From: Ruminococcus sp. UBA5129
Lineage (GTDB): Bacteria; Bacillota; Clostridia; Oscillospirales; Ruminococcaceae
Reading direction: 5' to 3'
DNA length: 5,360 nt
NCBI GenBank assembly: GCA_002414125.1
Contig: DHYN01000070.1
Span: 6,150 to 11,509, forward strand
Part shown: positions 4,711-5,360 of the stretch, piece after piece
How positions within the stretch are numbered: the stretch's first letter is position 1
Layout of the letters: every line of letters begins with the position of its first letter
Program-made: the position numbers and the translations under genes
Notes under the pieces: model-generated
Told to the model about the DNA's origin: nothing
Databases searched by the model: none
What the model saw: only the letters and a program-made list of their open reading frames with translations

Positions 4711-5360
4711 ATGAACAATCTTAAGAAAACATTAGCTTTAATGGCTACACTCGTTATGGCTGCAACAGCTTTCGTTGGTTGTGGCGACGAGACAACATCA
4801 AGCAATTCTTCATCTAAGGCTGAGGAATCATCTGCTGCTGAGGAGTCAAAGGACGAGTCAAGCGCTGAGGAGTCCAAGGAGCCTGAGACACCCGCTGATG
4901 ACAGCGCTAAGTCTGAGGACGTTGGAGCTATCGACGCTTCAGTAGGTACAGGCGGTAAGACATTCACAGTTGCTGCTTGGGATTCTAACGACGTTCCTTT
5001 CCTTATTGCTCAGTGGAAGGGCATTGACTATACTAAGGTTCAGGAGATGGCTGCTAAGGGCGAGATCGAAGGCGTTGAGTTCGTAAACTTCGACTGCGGC
5101 GGCGGCGATGCTCCCGAGAAGATCGACAACAGACTCAAGTCCGGCGAGGACATGGACGTATACTTCTGTGAGGCTGACTGGGCTCTCAAGTATATCGAGT
5201 CTGACAATACAATTGCTCTTGAGAAGCTCGGCTTCACAGACGCTAACTTTGCTGATTTCTACAGCTACACAGACGAGATCGGTAAGGATACAAAGGGCGT
5301 TCGTAAGGGTGCTTCATGGCAGGCTGCAGCAGGCGGTTTCGCTTACAGAACAGACCTCGC
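4711..5360 (+). CDS. ABC transporter solute-binding lipoprotein, probably sugar (3' end beyond window)
   Basis: The N-terminal 216 residues of an extracellular substrate-binding lipoprotein are present; the frame runs off the window. A lipoprotein signal peptide (MNNLKKTLALMATLVMAATA) leads to lipobox FVGC, with Cys24 the lipidation site. Residues about 27-75 are a Ser/Glu/Asp/Lys linker that should hold the domain away from the membrane. The binding domain starts near TFTVAAWDSND. It has the alternating pattern of family 1 solute-binding proteins (GVEFVNFD, then NRLKSGEDMDVYFCEADWALKYI, then SWQAAAGGFAYRTDLA). The last motif resembles carbohydrate (CUT1-type) binding proteins. The specific sugar cannot be read. 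Permease genes would be expected downstream. Codon choice is strongly biased (AAG, GAG, GCT, ACA, GAC, TTC), unlike the two genes upstream, which suggests high expression. It is probably transcribed from 4273-4301 through the long leader. Confidence 0.85.
   Translation, partial: MNNLKKTLALMATLVMAATAFVGCGDETTSSNSSSKAEESSAAEESKDESSAEESKEPETPADDSAKSEDVGAIDASVGTGGKTFTVAAWDSNDVPFLIAQWKGIDYTKVQEMAAKGEIEGVEFVNFDCGGGDAPEKIDNRLKSGEDMDVYFCEADWALKYIESDNTIALEKLGFTDANFADFYSYTDEIGKDTKGVRKGASWQAAAGGFAYRTDL

Noticed and set aside
1..5360. CRISPR array, insertion sequence, tRNA or rRNA
   Set aside because: No regularly spaced repeats, transposase, terminal inverted repeats with target duplications, or cloverleaf were seen on either strand.

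Overview
The window looks like a chromosomal segment from a Gram-positive gut anaerobe of the Ruminococcus / Oscillospiraceae group. The evidence is a dockerin-bearing secreted protease, a ComEA-type helix-hairpin-helix protein with a Thr/Pro/Glu-rich linker, a lipoprotein solute-binding protein with a Ser/Glu-rich linker, strong GGAGG-type ribosome binding sites and sigma-A-like promoters. The species assignment is inference. All genes read on the + strand.

Layout. Positions 1-71 may hold the last codons of an upstream gene, although the same bases also form three small hairpins. A near-consensus promoter (114-142) drives a 1062-residue exported papain-family (C1) cysteine protease (175-3363). 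Its Cys/His/Asn catalytic residues are intact. A lectin-like domain, several beta-sandwich segments and a C-terminal two-repeat dockerin follow. Seventeen bases after its stop comes a membrane-anchored ComEA-like protein (3381-4109) with two helix-hairpin-helix units, the second of which has lost its glycine hairpins. The two genes probably form one transcript that ends at an AT-rich hairpin starting on the last base of the comEA-like stop codon (4109-4146).

The 601 bases from 4110 to 4710 have no convincing gene but are rich in signals. After an AT-rich spacer there is a 16-bp palindrome overlapping the -35 of a good promoter (4273-4301). A roughly 355-base stretch follows (about 4308-4664) that folds on paper into at least six hairpins, including a GAAA-capped one and a 9-bp helix nested in another helix. 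It contains a 7-bp pairing that excludes two of the local hairpins. An AT-only 9-bp inverted repeat and a perfect AAGGAGG site then lead into a sugar-type ABC transporter solute-binding lipoprotein (4711 to the window edge, truncated).

How it may work together: the first two genes suggest a cell-surface module, a protease that can dock on a scaffoldin plus a surface protein of the DNA-binding ComEA type. The third gene starts a separate, probably highly expressed nutrient-uptake unit. Its long leader is the best candidate here for something undescribed. I do not recognise it as tmRNA, RNase P RNA, SRP RNA, a T-box or a riboswitch whose consensus I can recall.
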